From Branchipolynoe longqiensis (taxonomy: Eukaryota; Annelida; Polychaeta; Phyllodocida; Polynoidae): 64,000 bases of DNA. The DNA lies in contig CM059188.1 in the NCBI GenBank assembly GCA_030323885.1, positions 117,093,974 through 117,157,973 of the forward strand, written 5' to 3'. The notes under the pieces are model-generated. The model saw nothing but the letters and a program-made list of their open reading frames with translations, ran no database searches and had not been told where the DNA came from. Of the stretch, positions 63,418-64,000 are shown in pieces; positions within the stretch are counted from its first letter, which is position 1, and the number at the start of each line of letters is the position of its first letter. A program made the position numbers and the translations under genes.

Positions 63418-63760
63418 GGTGGGTGGTGGGTGGTGGGTGGTGGGTGGTGGTGGTGGTGGGTGGTGGCGGGTGTTGGTTGTGGCGGGTGGGTGGTGGCGGG
63501 TGGTGGTCGTGGTGGGTGGTGGTGGGTGGTGGGTGGTGGATGGTGCGTGGTGGGTGGTGGGTGGGTGGGTGGTGGGTGGTGGGTGGTTGGTGGTGGGTGG
63601 TGGGTGGTGAATGGTGGGTGGTGGGTGGTGGATAGTGGGTAGTGGGTGGTGGGTGGTGGGTGGTGGGTGGTGGGTGGTGGGTGGTGGGTGGTGGGTGTTT
63701 GTAGTGGTAGTGGGTAGGTGGGGTGGTGGGTGGTGGGTGGTGGGTGGTGTTGTGGGGAGC
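63418..63760. repeat. (GGTGGTGGGT)n tract
   Basis: GGTGGT/GGGT units. The Pro/His/Thr and Trp/Gly/Val frames on either strand are artefacts. G-run at 63800-63812; the last ~200 bases of the window are G-rich and unassigned. Confidence 0.93.
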
Positions 63761-64000
63761 GTGAAGGAGGTTTTGTGCAGATGCAGTGATGGTGTGTGAG
63801 GGGGGGGGGGGGAGGGAATGCCATAGTGGGTAATGTAGTGCTGAGATGGGCGCAGTGTGGGGGTGAGAGTGAGAGTCGGTTGTGGGGGTAGGTTGAAGGT
63901 GGGGGGTGAGTGGGGATGTGTGAATTTGCCGGGCGGGGATTTGCTAAATAACCGCATTTTTATCCCCCGAGGGGACGTGGACAAAGGCATTTAGCTGAGC

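Overview
The window looks like intergenic or intronic DNA from an animal nuclear genome, most likely a mollusc. The evidence is dense non-LTR retrotransposon debris, tRNA-derived SINEs with split A/B-box heads, many TIR mini-transposons, long micro- and minisatellites, and an assembly gap (22358-22855). The mollusc call rests mainly on SINE-B, whose 3' end (TCGTTAAATAAAAC) I recognise from molluscan genomes; this is recollection, not a search. I found no conserved host protein gene, no rRNA gene and no intact tRNA gene. Nearly all long open frames are simple-sequence artefacts.

The only near-intact protein-coding unit is a PIF/Harbinger DNA transposon (34243-37373). It carries a plus-strand HARBI1-like transposase and a minus-strand three-exon MADF DNA-binding gene that I assembled from splice sites and phases. 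The two genes are interleaved: the last MADF exon lies antisense inside the transposase intron and overlaps transposase exon 1. The transposase lacks its expected middle (helix-turn-helix) exon.

Layout. 0-5.7 kb: MITE end, pyrimidine repeat, dispersed repeat Rep-1, a 36-bp minisatellite split by a LINE, SINE-A copies, GC-rich segment. 5.7-22.4 kb: SINE-A/SINE-B, palindromic MITEs including a 1.36-kb nested fold-back (10778-12138), many microsatellites. 22.9-28.7 kb: a 5.2-kb array of a 40-bp satellite. 28.7-34 kb: SINEs, two LINE remnants, G/T-rich repeats. 34.2-37.4 kb: the Harbinger element. 38-41 kb: TG, C-rich and G-rich low-complexity DNA. 41-46 kb: MITE-2, an antisense LINE and a second LINE tail. 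46-54 kb: SINEs, CA and GC minisatellites, nested MITEs, a SINE-tail tandem array. 54-60.8 kb: SINE and MITE clusters, 10-bp and 8-bp minisatellites, giant palindromic MITE-3 copies. 60.8-64 kb: a 12-bp satellite with Harbinger-type MITEs at its edge, then GGT repeats.

Names used below (mine). SINE-A: tRNA-headed, 3' end ...GATGTTGCCAGGACGTAAAAC. SINE-B: 3' end TCGTTAAATAAAAC. SINE-C: tRNA-Gln-like head. MITE-1: TIR CAGTAAAACCTCTCTAA. MITE-2: TIR TTGCATAGTCCGAT. MITE-3: long fold-back, ends CCTGGGCC(C/T). MITE-4: TIR TGCC..GTACACACC, TSD TTA. MITE-5: TIR TTAAGCCC.. with GTCACACATCAC. MITE-6: TIR AGCTAGGATTCCTTACAC. MITE-7: TIR AAGCCGTGTTCACAC. MITE-8: TIR TGGAGCAGTCACACTAC. MITE-9: TIR GCCTGTCTCAAAAGGTGCTA. 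Rep-1 to Rep-4: unclassified dispersed repeats. Boundaries are read by eye and may be off by several bases.
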